Assembly (NCBI GenBank): GCA_937892255.1
Contig: CALAUL010000035.1
Span: 1-34,440, forward strand
Direction: 5' to 3'
From: an uncultured Bacteroidales bacterium
GTDB taxonomy: Bacteria > Bacteroidota > Bacteroidia > Bacteroidales > Marinilabiliaceae
DNA length: 34,440 nucleotides
Part shown: positions 8,583-18,300 of the stretch, in pieces
How positions within the stretch are numbered: position 1 is the first letter of the stretch
How the letters are laid out: each line of letters starts with the position of its first letter
Notes under the pieces: generated by a model
The model's input: the letters and a program-made list of their open reading frames with translations, nothing else
The model's database searches: none
Told to the model about the DNA's origin: nothing
Program-made: the position numbers and the translations under genes

Positions 8583-9842
8583 ATGAAAAAGAGTTTATTA
8601 TTAATCAGCATTATGTCTATCTTCGTCGCATGTGAAAACAATGATGGCGAAACGACATCTAACGAACGCCGAGACATAACCTTAACATCAGAGGAACAGG
8701 TTGTATCAGAAAAATGTACAGACCTCGCCTTTAACTTCTTCAACCAAATTAATTTGTCAGAGACGGAACGCCCCAACTGGATGATTTCGCCTTTGAGTTT
8801 GTCGTATGCTTTGAGTATGCTTGCCAATGGAGCCGACAACAATACTCTAAATGAAATAAAAGCGGTGTTGGACTTCAGCAACTCGACAATGGACGATGTC
8901 AACAATTACAACAAGAAACTTACCGAAGCCTTAGTGAAACTCGACAACCAAACGCAGATTGGCATTGCTAACTCTATTTGGTTGGACAACGAATTCCCTG
9001 TTCTTAGCGAATTCGTAGACATCAACAAAGAGATGTTCGACGCAGAGGTGATGAACGTCGAAATGGCTGCACCCGAAACTCCTAAAAACATCAACCAATG
9101 GTGTGCAGACAAGACTAACAATTATATTAACGAAATCTTCAAAGAAGACGAGACATTGGAATATAAATATATTCTTATGAATGCTCTCTATTTCAAAGGT
9201 AGTTGGAGTGAGAAGTTTGACAAGGAAGAAACACAATTGGAGGAATTTACCAACAATGAAGGAAAGACATCATTGGTCTATATGATGAATAATACTGATG
9301 ATTTATATTGCAAAAAATATGATAATCTCAGTATCGCCGAACTTCCATGCGGAAATAAAGCTTACAGCATGGTAATCATATTGCCCAACGAAGACGAAAC
9401 TCTTGATAACGTACTCAGTAATTGTACAGATTTGAGAGATAAGATTGATGAATTTATCATCAACAAATCAAAAGATATAGAAACATACAAACGTGAAATA
9501 TCTCTCAAGTTGCCACGATTTGAACTCAAATACGAGAAAGATGTCATTGAGACACTAAAACAAATGGGCATGAAAGATGCTTTTGATGCTGAAAAGGCAG
9601 ACTTTTCTAAAATATCATCGAGGTTAACATCATGTATAACCAAAGCTATTCAAAAGACATATTTAAAAGTGGACGAAGAAGGTTCGGAAGCTGCAGCTGT
9701 GACTGTGTTTGGTGGAATGGCGACTTCTCCCGGTCCTAGTCTTACATCGAAGTTTCATGTAAACCGTCCGTTTGCTTTTCTCATAAAGGAAGAAAGTACA
9801 GGAACAATATTGTTTATGGGTAAAGTAACCCAGTTGCCATAA
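8583..9842 (+). CDS. Serpin (serine protease inhibitor) lipoprotein
   Basis: The 419-residue protein is a predicted lipoprotein, MKKSLLLISIMSIFVAC with C17 as the anchor. The rest is a full-length serpin: NPxxSLSYALSMLANGA-like helix near residue 60, NALYFKGSW in the middle, and a C-terminal block FHVNRPFAFLI...TILFMGKV. The hinge EGSEAAAVT before the reactive loop keeps G367 at P15 and small residues at P12-P10, as in inhibitory serpins. Spacing puts the scissile bond at T381-S382, with M379-A380 before it. Such lipoprotein serpins are known in the Bacteroidota (miropin of Tannerella forsythia). It probably protects the surface from host or neighbour proteases. It has its own promoter and terminator. 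Confidence 0.93.
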   Translation: MKKSLLLISIMSIFVACENNDGETTSNERRDITLTSEEQVVSEKCTDLAFNFFNQINLSETERPNWMISPLSLSYALSMLANGADNNTLNEIKAVLDFSNSTMDDVNNYNKKLTEALVKLDNQTQIGIANSIWLDNEFPVLSEFVDINKEMFDAEVMNVEMAAPETPKNINQWCADKTNNYINEIFKEDETLEYKYILMNALYFKGSWSEKFDKEETQLEEFTNNEGKTSLVYMMNNTDDLYCKKYDNLSIAELPCGNKAYSMVIILPNEDETLDNVLSNCTDLRDKIDEFIINKSKDIETYKREISLKLPRFELKYEKDVIETLKQMGMKDAFDAEKADFSKISSRLTSCITKAIQKTYLKVDEEGSEAAAVTVFGGMATSPGPSLTSKFHVNRPFAFLIKEESTGTILFMGKVTQLP

Positions 9843-9856
9843 AATAAGTCAACACA

Positions 9857-9907
9857 AAATAAAATACCCACATTTTACATTTGGAGTAGAAAGTGGGTAT
9901 TTTATTT
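9857..9907. terminator. Bidirectional terminator between convergent genes
   Basis: The 15-bp arms 9857-9871 and 9893-9907 are perfect inverted repeats. Their outer half is A/T rich, so it supplies a U-rich tract in either direction. It separates the serpin gene from the convergent M23 operon. Confidence 0.85.
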
Positions 9908-9980
9908 GTTGCAAATAACGTGTTTATAACTTAATCGGTACACAGACGATTCCGGAAGTTCTCTTTGCCTAAAAGAGGTG

Positions 9981-10310
9981 TTACCATTTATTTCCGAGTC
10001 GGAAGCTAACGTAAAATTCGACCACTGTGTCAATAAGCAAAGGCAACAGCCAATACGATTTGCCTTCTTTCATAAGGTATGCAGCACCGAGCAACATTGC
10101 CGCTCCGAAAATCAAAATGGTTAGCAGACGCATTAAAGACTTGTCGGTGGCTTTTGCTCGAGAATACAAGCGCACAAATATCAAAAGCATGGCACCTGCC
10201 AAAAGAACCATCCAGCCAAAGTGATAGCCGATAGTAAAGATGATGACACCCGCAAAAGCAATTGTCAACGAGATACAATGTGCTATTTTAATGATTTTTT
10301 GACCATCCAT
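9981..10310 (-). CDS. Small membrane protein, unknown function
   Basis: This 109-residue protein has about four hydrophobic helices (roughly residues 8-28, 31-46, 60-80 and 86-102) and no recognisable catalytic motif. A basic/polar stretch (RLYSRAKATDKS) separates the second and third helices. It is the last gene of an operon, starting 12 nt after the FtsB/DivIC-like gene, so a role in the cell envelope or division is possible from context only. I do not recognise a named family. Confidence 0.65.
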   Translation of the reverse strand: MDGQKIIKIAHCISLTIAFAGVIIFTIGYHFGWMVLLAGAMLLIFVRLYSRAKATDKSLMRLLTILIFGAAMLLGAAYLMKEGKSYWLLPLLIDTVVEFYVSFRLGNKW

Positions 10311-10322
10311 TTTTTGACTAAC

Positions 10323-10646
10323 TTATTTTATAATAAACAAAACTTCGTCTTTGCGTTTCATGAAATACTTTTCGCGCGCAAACTTCTCAAGCATATCCCT
10401 TGATTTCAACATCTGAATATTTGTGCTATCTTGTTTCATTGACTCTGTTAGACGACTTTTTTCAGCTTGCAGAGACTCTATGCGCTTTTGATTGTCGCAA
10501 TATCTAAAAAAGGAGTAATCTCCAAAAAGGTTTGTAACGAAAAAGAATAAAATCATAACCCCGTATCTGCTTTTGATAATAGGAAATAAGATTACACAAA
10601 TCTCTTTAAGTTGATGACAGATCGTTGTTAAGACTTGCTTCATCAT
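10323..10646 (-). CDS. FtsB/DivIC-family septum formation initiator
   Basis: The 107-residue protein has one membrane helix (about residues 29-46, GVMILFFFVTNLFGDYSF), then a coiled coil (NQKRIESLQAEKSRLTESM) and the conserved end (LEKFAREKYFMKRKDEVLFII). This is the layout of the small bitopic division proteins FtsB and DivIC, which join FtsL and FtsQ/DivIB at the septum. The ATG overlaps the stop of the M23 peptidase gene (TGATG), so the two are coupled. That pairing suggests septal synthesis and hydrolysis are co-expressed. A second ATG follows directly and could also be the start. Confidence 0.85.
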   Translation of the reverse strand: MMKQVLTTICHQLKEICVILFPIIKSRYGVMILFFFVTNLFGDYSFFRYCDNQKRIESLQAEKSRLTESMKQDSTNIQMLKSRDMLEKFAREKYFMKRKDEVLFIIK

Positions 10647-11620
10647 CAGTCAAATGTTTTGTTGGTATTTAGCGAGATGGCAATCATACGTTCATATTCT
10701 TCCGCTGATAAGTCTTCTTGAAAATAATATAGTTGCGGATTAACTTTTTTGCCTTTGTGATGAACTTCGTAGTGTAGGTGAGGAGCAGTAGAAGTGCCGG
10801 TAGAACCACAGAATCCTATAATCTCACCGCGTTTTACCTTTTGTCCCACTTTTACATTGAAGTCGTTGAGATGAGCGTATAAAGTTACATATCCGAAGCC
10901 GTGGTCTATGCGAACGTGTTTGCCGTATCCGCTATAGCTCGTTTTGACTTCTTTCACAACTCCATCGCCGGTTGCGTATATCTCCGTTCCTGTCGGAGCT
11001 GTAAAGTCCATGCCTTCATGAAATTTCTTGATTTTATATATGGGGTGTATACGCCAACCCCAACCTGATGCTGTGCGACGGAGGTCTTTGTTGCTTATCG
11101 GCATTATAGCCGGAATACATTTAATAAGTTCTTCGTTACGCTTAGCAAGATTTACTATTTCATCAAAAGAGACACTTTGCACATATAGCTGTTTGGAGAT
11201 GACATCGAGTCGACGTGCTGTTTCGATGACGATTTCCGAATCGGTCATGTCTTCAAGTCCTTCATAGCGGTTGATACCTCCAAAGCCGGCCTTACGTACC
11301 GATGATGGAATAGAGTCAGCCTCATAAACAACTCTGTAAATATTCTCATCACGCATCTGAACATCTTCCAATACTATCTCTATTTGGTCGAGTTTGTCGC
11401 TCATTAATTCATATTGTGCAAGAAGTTCTTGATTTTCGCGTTTGAGCATCTTCTCCTCCGGAGAGTCAAGCAAATAGACAAAAAGAACAAACAATAGACA
11501 GCCAAACACTGTGCCAAAAGCAATGTGAAATAAGAAACGAGAAAAATAATATTTTATGCCGTGCTTTACCTCCGTATAGCTCAGCGTTTCCGGATTATAT
11601 TTATAGTGTTTCTTGGCCAT
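10646..11620 (-). CDS. M23-family (LytM-type) membrane-anchored peptidoglycan endopeptidase
   Basis: The 324-residue protein has an N-terminal membrane helix (~27-52), a periplasmic coiled coil (~55-95, KRENQELLAQYELMSDKLDQ) and a C-terminal M23 domain. The zinc site is intact: H201 and D205 in HEGMD, and H281/H283 in HLHYEV, so it should be active rather than a degenerate EnvC/NlpD-like activator. It would cut cross-links in peptidoglycan at the periplasmic side of the inner membrane. It is the first gene of a minus-strand operon with an FtsB/DivIC-like gene and a small membrane protein, and has a strong promoter at 11641-11671, divergent from alaS. Confidence 0.9.
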   Translation of the reverse strand: MAKKHYKYNPETLSYTEVKHGIKYYFSRFLFHIAFGTVFGCLLFVLFVYLLDSPEEKMLKRENQELLAQYELMSDKLDQIEIVLEDVQMRDENIYRVVYEADSIPSSVRKAGFGGINRYEGLEDMTDSEIVIETARRLDVISKQLYVQSVSFDEIVNLAKRNEELIKCIPAIMPISNKDLRRTASGWGWRIHPIYKIKKFHEGMDFTAPTGTEIYATGDGVVKEVKTSYSGYGKHVRIDHGFGYVTLYAHLNDFNVKVGQKVKRGEIIGFCGSTGTSTAPHLHYEVHHKGKKVNPQLYYFQEDLSAEEYERMIAISLNTNKTFD

Positions 11621-11640
11621 TGTGTCTCTTTTTTGTATCG

Positions 11641-11671
11641 GAAAGATATTTTTACCCTTCGGAGAGACAAA
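11641..11671 (-). promoter_or_regulatory. Promoter of the M23 operon
   Basis: Read on the minus strand, TTTG (11671-11668) is followed after exactly 19 bp by TATCTTTC (11648-11641), a -7 box with one change from consensus. It drives the M23, FtsB/DivIC and membrane-protein genes. Confidence 0.7.
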
Positions 11672-11687
11672 ATTAATGTAAATATTC

Positions 11688-11784
11688 TAATTTTGCAATC
11701 CAAAAGCGTTGGAAAACGCATATTTATACGAAATAGCTCCAATAGAGCGCAAAAATGCGATAATAATAAACAATAGCAAATATA
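11688..11784 (+). promoter_or_regulatory. alaS -7 box and structured leader
   Basis: TAATTTTG at 11688-11695 is a perfect -7 box without an obvious -33 box. The leader then holds three small inverted repeats: GCGTT/AACGC with a GGAA loop (11706-11719), GCTC/GAGC (11736-11748) and CGC/GCG (11748-11759). They could control alaS translation or bind a regulator. This is inference, since each alone is short. Confidence 0.5.
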
Positions 11785-14421
11785 ATGACTGCTTCAGAAG
11801 TACGCGACAGTTTCCTTGAGTTCTTCCGTTCGAAGAATCACAAGATTGTACCATCGGCACCGATGGTTGTTAAGAACGACCCGACATTGATGTTTACTAA
11901 TGCGGGCATGAATCAATTTAAAGACGTCATATTGGGCAATTGTCCTATCACATCGCCACGAGTAGCCGATTCGCAGAAGTGTTTGCGTGTATCGGGAAAG
12001 CACAACGACTTGGAGGAGGTAGGACATGATACGTACCACCATACTATGTTTGAGATGCTTGGCAATTGGTCGTTTGGTGACTATTTCAAAGAAGAGGCCA
12101 TTGCATGGGCGTGGGAATACCTTACAGAGGTTATCAAATTGGACAAAGATCGTTTGTATGTGACAATCTTTGAAGGTTCAAAGGACGATGGTTTGGAACG
12201 TGATACTGAAGCTTACGAGTGTTGGAAAAAGCATATTGCGGAAGACCGCATTATCAACGGAAACAAGAAGGATAACTTCTGGGAGATGGGAGATACGGGA
12301 CCATGCGGTCCGTGTTCGGAGATACATATCGACATGCGTCCCGATAAAGAGCGTGAACTTGTTGCGGGACGTGACCTTGTAAATGCCGACAATCCTCAGG
12401 TGATAGAGATCTGGAACAATGTCTTCATGCAGTATAATCGCAAAGCTGATGGTTCGCTCGAGAAACTTCCTAATCATCACGTAGATACCGGTATGGGCTT
12501 CGAACGTTTGGTGCGTGCAATACAAGGCAAGACCTCTAATTACGATACCGACGTCTTTACGCCTATCCTCGATGAAATATCACGATTGACAGGTGTTAAA
12601 TACGGTGCGGCACATGACACAGATGTCGCAATGCGCGTTATGGCAGACCACATACGTACTATAGCGTTCTCCATAACAGACGGTCAGTTGCCCTCTAACA
12701 ATAAAGCCGGCTATGTGATACGTCGAATTTTACGTCGTGCAGTACGTTATAACTATACATTCCTCAACGGCAGAGAGGCTACGTTATACAAACTTCTTCC
12801 TGTCTTGATAAAGACTATGGGTAAAGCGTATCCCGAACTCGAAGCACAACAAGAGTTGGTTGCAAAGGTCATCAAAGAGGAAGAAGAGTCATTCCTTCGT
12901 ACTTTGGCAACAGGTATAGGAATGCTTGACAAAATTATTGCAGAGACAAAGAATGCCGGCTCGAGCACAGTGAGCGGAAAGGTCGCTTTCGAACTCTATG
13001 ACACGTACGGCTTCCCTCTTGACCTTACAGAGTTGATATTGAAAGAGAACGGATTAACCGCAGATAAAGCAGAGTTTGAACAAGAAATGAATGCACAGAA
13101 GGAACGTGCAAGAAATGCGACTGCCATTGAAGCCGGCGACTGGGTTGTATTGACAGACGACGAGAAGGAAGACTTTGTGGGCTACGATGTTACAGAAACA
13201 AACGTCGTGATTGTTCGTTATCGCAAAGTAAAAGCAAAGAACAAAGAACAATATCAGTTGGTGTTCAACATCACACCGTTCTACGGCGAGAGTGGCGGCC
13301 AGATGGGCGACTCGGGCTATATAGAGGCCGAAGGTGAGAAAATAACGATAGAGAATACTATCAAGGAAAATAACCTTATCATTCACTTGGCAACAAAGTT
13401 CCCATCAAATCCGAGCGCATCATTCAAAGCCGTTGTTGACAAGAAACGCCGTACGATGATTGCCAACAACCACACAGCGACACACCTCATGCAAGAGGCA
13501 TTGCGCACAGTTCTTGGTACACACGTAGAACAGAAAGGTTCTTTGGTGTCTCCGGACTACTTGCGTTTTGACTTCTCTCACTTCCAGAAGGTTACAGACG
13601 AAGAACTCGTACAGGTGGAGCATCTTGTAAATGCTAAGATACGAGAGAATATCTCCCTCGAAGAAATGCGTAATATTCCTATCGACGAGGCAAGAAAATT
13701 AGGAGCTATGGCTCTCTTCGGTGAGAAATACGGTGACACAGTGCGAGCTATTAAGTTTGGAACATCGGTAGAACTTTGTGGAGGTACACATGCACGTGCA
13801 ACGGGACAAATAGGATTCTTTAAGATAATATCAGAAGCGTCTGCGTCTGCCGGCGTACGTCGTATAGAGGCAGTGACGGCCGATCGTGCAGAAGAGTTGG
13901 TTTCTAACATGTCGCTTCTTCTTCGTCAGTTGGCCGAGATGTTGAAAGCACCTTCGAACGCTGCGATAGCAAAGGGTATCGAGACATTGGTGCAGAACAA
14001 TCAGAAACTCGCAGACCAAAAGAATAAACTTGTAGAATCAATGATAGCCGTAGAAAAGACTGCATTGAAAAACCAAATAGAGACTATTGGCAACTGCAAC
14101 CTCCTTGTTGCCGAGATAAAGCCCGTGTTTGCGGAAAAACTTAAAGACTTGGCATTCCAGATACGCAACGAGTACAATAACATTGTCATTGTCTTGGGAC
14201 TCAATCTTAATGACAAGCCACAGTTGGCAGTCATTGCATCAGATTCGCTTGTCAAAGAAAAGGGTATAAACGCAGTAGATGCCATCAAAGCTATTGCAAA
14301 ACACATACAAGGTGGTGGCGGCGGGCAACCGTTCTTTGCCACAGCAGGAGGTAAGAATGCAGAAGGCTTAGATGCAGCCTTGAGAGAGGCGAAATATTAC
14401 TTTAGCGACAAGTTGAAGTAG
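11785..14421 (+). CDS. alaS: Alanyl-tRNA synthetase
   Basis: The 878-residue length is normal for bacterial AlaRS, a cytosolic class II synthetase that charges tRNA-Ala. The class II motif 1 region is at the N terminus (FFRSKNHKIVPSAP, NAGMNQFKD) and GCGPCSEIH-like residues follow near 170. The editing domain keeps the zinc ligands H563 and H567 (HTATH) plus C665 and H669 (CGGTH), so mischarged Ser/Gly-tRNA can be cleared. The C-Ala domain carries the glycine-rich loop QGGGGGQPFF. It is transcribed alone, divergent from the M23 operon, and ends at a hairpin shared with the methyltransferase gene. Confidence 0.98.
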   Translation: MTASEVRDSFLEFFRSKNHKIVPSAPMVVKNDPTLMFTNAGMNQFKDVILGNCPITSPRVADSQKCLRVSGKHNDLEEVGHDTYHHTMFEMLGNWSFGDYFKEEAIAWAWEYLTEVIKLDKDRLYVTIFEGSKDDGLERDTEAYECWKKHIAEDRIINGNKKDNFWEMGDTGPCGPCSEIHIDMRPDKERELVAGRDLVNADNPQVIEIWNNVFMQYNRKADGSLEKLPNHHVDTGMGFERLVRAIQGKTSNYDTDVFTPILDEISRLTGVKYGAAHDTDVAMRVMADHIRTIAFSITDGQLPSNNKAGYVIRRILRRAVRYNYTFLNGREATLYKLLPVLIKTMGKAYPELEAQQELVAKVIKEEEESFLRTLATGIGMLDKIIAETKNAGSSTVSGKVAFELYDTYGFPLDLTELILKENGLTADKAEFEQEMNAQKERARNATAIEAGDWVVLTDDEKEDFVGYDVTETNVVIVRYRKVKAKNKEQYQLVFNITPFYGESGGQMGDSGYIEAEGEKITIENTIKENNLIIHLATKFPSNPSASFKAVVDKKRRTMIANNHTATHLMQEALRTVLGTHVEQKGSLVSPDYLRFDFSHFQKVTDEELVQVEHLVNAKIRENISLEEMRNIPIDEARKLGAMALFGEKYGDTVRAIKFGTSVELCGGTHARATGQIGFFKIISEASASAGVRRIEAVTADRAEELVSNMSLLLRQLAEMLKAPSNAAIAKGIETLVQNNQKLADQKNKLVESMIAVEKTALKNQIETIGNCNLLVAEIKPVFAEKLKDLAFQIRNEYNNIVIVLGLNLNDKPQLAVIASDSLVKEKGINAVDAIKAIAKHIQGGGGGQPFFATAGGKNAEGLDAALREAKYYFSDKLK

Positions 14422-14443
14422 GTCTCTCTACGCAACAAATATA

Positions 14444-14476
14444 AAAGGCTGTCTAACGAAGAGTTGGTCAGCCTTT
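14444..14476. terminator. Bidirectional terminator between alaS and the methyltransferase gene
   Basis: AAAGGCTG (14444-14451) pairs with CAGCCTTT (14469-14476), and the inner AAC/GTT extends the stem. The two genes are convergent, so it can end both transcripts. Confidence 0.75.
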
Positions 14477-14496
14477 CTTGCATAGGTATGTAGCGA

Positions 14497-15303
14497 TTAT
14501 ATTTTTAAGACTTTGTAATGCTCCTTTGGGCAGCCTCTGCGGAAAAACAGTATGCCGAGCTGATAAAGTTCGATTGTCGTTGCAACGTCCGTGTCTTTCT
14601 TTATCTCGTTCCAGGCTTCTGTCATTCCCTTTGACCAGTGAATGTCGTCAAAAACGAATATTGTGCCTATGGCCGCTTTCTCTTTGCACATCTTGTAGTA
14701 GCGCAATGTGGCGTCTTTTGTGTGATTGGCGTCGAAGAATACAAGATTGACAGTCTCGATACCTTTTAGAGTCTTCGGCAATGTCGTGTCGATATCGCCA
14801 CAGATGATGTTTATATTGTTTGTGGTGGCTTTTGAAAGTTGCTTTTTTGCAATGTCGCACAACGTCTTTGAGCCTTCAAGTGTCGTGATAGTGCTATTGC
14901 CGTCTGTGCCGAGCCACAAGTAGAAACAGCTTATTCCAACCGATGTTCCCAATTCAATGATAGTGTCCGGTTTATAGTGATTGACGATGCGAGTGAGTAG
15001 CAGACCGTATTTCTCGCGTATTGCGACATGACGAAGAAGATGTTTGGTCGTTGTTGATGTTGTCGTCTTAGAGCCTAAGTCATTGTCGATGGTCAGTGTT
15101 TTTGCTATTTCTTTATAGCTACGTCTGAATTGTCGTGATGTTTTTCTCCACGATTTGTATTCGTGAGGTTTTTTATCTGCCATGCATAGTACGTGTCGGA
15201 CGAAGTCATAGACAAAAGGGCTATGGACTCCGTGTCCGCGAAAGTATCGAGCTTTCAGACAGAACTTTATATATTGCGATATTTGGTAACGTTTATTTTT
15301 CAT
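14497..15303 (-). CDS. Class I SAM-dependent methyltransferase (O-methyltransferase-like)
   Basis: The 268-residue protein has a Rossmann methyltransferase core. The SAM-binding motif IIELGTSVGIS lies at about residues 113-125, an acidic TLEGS segment follows strand 2, and FFDANHT and VFDDIHW mark the later strands. The layout resembles the Methyltransf_24/catechol O-methyltransferase-like group. The N-terminal ~100 residues are helical and basic. The substrate is unknown. Its ATG lies inside the end of the sensor kinase gene (11-nt overlap), so it is translated by coupling as the last gene of the S41-Nudix-kinase operon. Confidence 0.8.
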   Translation of the reverse strand: MKNKRYQISQYIKFCLKARYFRGHGVHSPFVYDFVRHVLCMADKKPHEYKSWRKTSRQFRRSYKEIAKTLTIDNDLGSKTTTSTTTKHLLRHVAIREKYGLLLTRIVNHYKPDTIIELGTSVGISCFYLWLGTDGNSTITTLEGSKTLCDIAKKQLSKATTNNINIICGDIDTTLPKTLKGIETVNLVFFDANHTKDATLRYYKMCKEKAAIGTIFVFDDIHWSKGMTEAWNEIKKDTDVATTIELYQLGILFFRRGCPKEHYKVLKI

Positions 15304-18300
15304 GCTGGAAAGGTAAATAAAAATAGAATGTCGTGCCTTGTCCCTCTTCCGATGTCACCCATATCTGTCCGCCCATGTGAGTTACTAAGTTTTTCACGAT
15401 GTTAAGACCTAACCCTAATCCGGGGTGTATTGATTTGTTTCCGGTGTTGAGTTTGCGGAACGGTTCGAATATTACATTGAGTTTGTCGTTAGGAATGCCG
15501 ACACCTGTATCTTCGATTGATATTATCAGCAGATCTTGTGTTTTGGGGAGAATGAAATCTTTGGGGTATTCGTATTCGTCGCGAAGTTGCTTTGGTGACG
15601 TTGTTGTTGCATTTATTTTGACGTAGCCGCTTTCGGTGAATTTAAATGCATTGTAGACTATGTTGATTATTATTTGACGGAATCGGTCTTTGTCTGAACA
15701 TATCGTTTTGTCTTTCAGTATGTCATCGTTAGAGAGTAAGAATTTTACGTTTTCGTTCTTTCTTTCGACTTGCAAAAGAGTGTATGTCTCGGCTATCTCT
15801 TGATAAATGGAGAAATCTGAGTAATTGATGCGCAAGTGTCCTGATTCGATGCGAGATATGTCGAGAAGGTCGTTGATGAGAACCAAAAGGCTATTTCCGC
15901 TTTCACGTATTAGGTGTGCATATTCTTTTATTTCTTCTTGCGAACATAGATTTTCGGCTATGAGTTTGGAAAAGCCCATTATACAGTTCATCGGAGTGCG
16001 TACTTCGTGGCTAAGGTTGGCTAAGAATGCAGATTTGAGTCGGCTGCTTTCCTCTGCTCGGGCGAATGCTTCCTTGAGATCTGCAGTTCTACTTGCGACT
16101 TCTTTTTCGAGGTTGTTTTTTTGTTCTTTCAGTTCGCGGTTTTGCTGGTCGATGATGTTTTTATGGTTTGTCAGAGCGATGTTTGTCAGTCGAATTTCAC
16201 CGGCTTGGCGGTTTACTTCTTCTTCCAGTTTTTGGCGTTGTCTGATATTTACACGGTTTTTGATAAAGAATACGAATATAAACAGAGAGATGCTTATCAG
16301 TACAAGTAGTACATAGAAGGCCGGATGTTCGTAAAAATAGACGTCTTTGTTGATGTAAACGAAGCGAGAGTTGTTGGTTGGGTTTCCGTTATTGTCGCAA
16401 GAGCGTAGTTCTAATGGAGAAATGCCATGTCGCAATGCTCCGAACAGAATTGGAGAAGTTGTAAGGCTAGAATGCCATTCGTTGTGTTCAGAGTTGGGCA
16501 GACGCCACATGATTTTGTTGTTGGAGCTGTTGTTGTAGTTGAGTACGCGTACATAAAGGTGCAGAGAGCGGATGCCTTTGGGTACGTTGATAGTGTCACT
16601 GTTGTAGAATATATCTTGCGATGTCAGTTCGTCGTATGTACTGGTTGTTGAGTTTGCAAAGCGGTAACTTGATATTATTGGACTGGGGTAGTATTCATTT
16701 TCGGAAAAATCTTCTGAGGAGAATTCTATGAAGTAGTTTGTTCCGGCCATAAGTACGTGTCCGTCATACGATGTTGATGAGGCGTTGGTGTTAAATGTTG
16801 GGCAGATGTTGTGTGTTGAGGCTTTGTATTCGTAGGTTTGTCCGTCGTTGTTGTTGATGCACACTAAGCCTTTCGAAGTGGCAGCCCATATATTTTTGTA
16901 TTTATCTATTTCCAAGCATATTATTTTGTTGTTGACGAGTAGAGATGAGTATTCGATGTTGTTCACGCGGTTGTATTTTGGGAGGTAGTAATACAGGCCT
17001 CTGTTGTTGGTTGCAATCCACAGTTCGTCAAGTCCGTTGCGGTTTATGTAGCGAATGTTGGTGATGCTGCATTTGTTGTTTCCCACGTTTGTTACAAAGG
17101 ATATGGAGTCGGTATAAAGGTTGATTTTAAATATGTCGCCGTTGTTGTCTCCGAGCCACATTATAGAGTCTTTGTTGAAGGTTATGTCGGAGGGAATGCC
17201 TATTTCTGATTTGTCAAAAGATTTGAATGTCGACTTTCCATTTTGTGTCACTATGTATCCGTTGTCGCTGGTGCATGTGATAAGTCTGTTCGAAGGGTCA
17301 ATTTTCGAAAACTTTATCCTATAGTTGTTTTTGCGAGATATGACAGTGCTTAGTTCGAAGGTGTTCAAGTCTACTTTTGATATCGATCTCGACTGAACAA
17401 GGTATAGGCAGTTTTGGATTGTGTCTTCATCAAAGTCTATTGTGGCAAATCGTTTGATATGTTCGTTGTTGAAGTCTATTCTGGAAAACATCTCGCTGTT
17501 GTTTCTTTTCACGAATAGTCCATCGGCACACCATATCCAATAGTTTTTGTTCTTGTCTTTGTGTATTGTGAAGATGTCGCATGAGTTCGATTCAGAAAAG
17601 CGTCGCAGGTCTGTTCTTGAGAATTTAGATGACAGATAGTCGTTTTTTACAAGTCCTTCGCTGGTGCCAATCCAAATTATAGGTTGATTTTTAGAGCGTG
17701 CCAATCCGTATATTTTGTTTGACATTAGAGACGAATTGCGTGTTGTGTATTTAAGCAACTTTTCTTTTCGCAAGTTGTAGAAACATAGTCCGTAGTTTGT
17801 TGTAATCCAAATTCCGTCGTGCATGCATAGTATTTCTTTTGGACGATCTGTTAGTTTATGCACCCATTTGCTGTGTTTGGTGTATCTGTTGTATAACCAT
17901 ATAGTTATGTCTTGGTGCTGATCTTCTGAAGTCAGTACAAATACGGAGTCTGTTAGTTGGTCTATATGTCTTATTTTTCCGGGAATATCTGTTTTGATTG
18001 TTATGAACTCCGGTTCGTATATGCTGTTTTTGTTCATTGTAACGAGTTTGCCATTTGTGCAGAAATAGACAGTTTCGCCAAGGTCAAGGAAGTGAGTTGT
18101 TAATCCAGCTTTGTTATTGTCTATCAAGTACGGTCCTTGTATTATTCCGTTGTTTTTGTTGACAAGGTAAAATCCGGTATATGTCGAACATAGCAACAGA
18201 GAATCATTATAGTTGAGTAGAGTGTTGAATGATCTTGTGGTATTGGTTGTTGTTTGTCTTGTTTTTAGGTTGCGGCTGTCGTAGGCAATGGTTTTGATTT

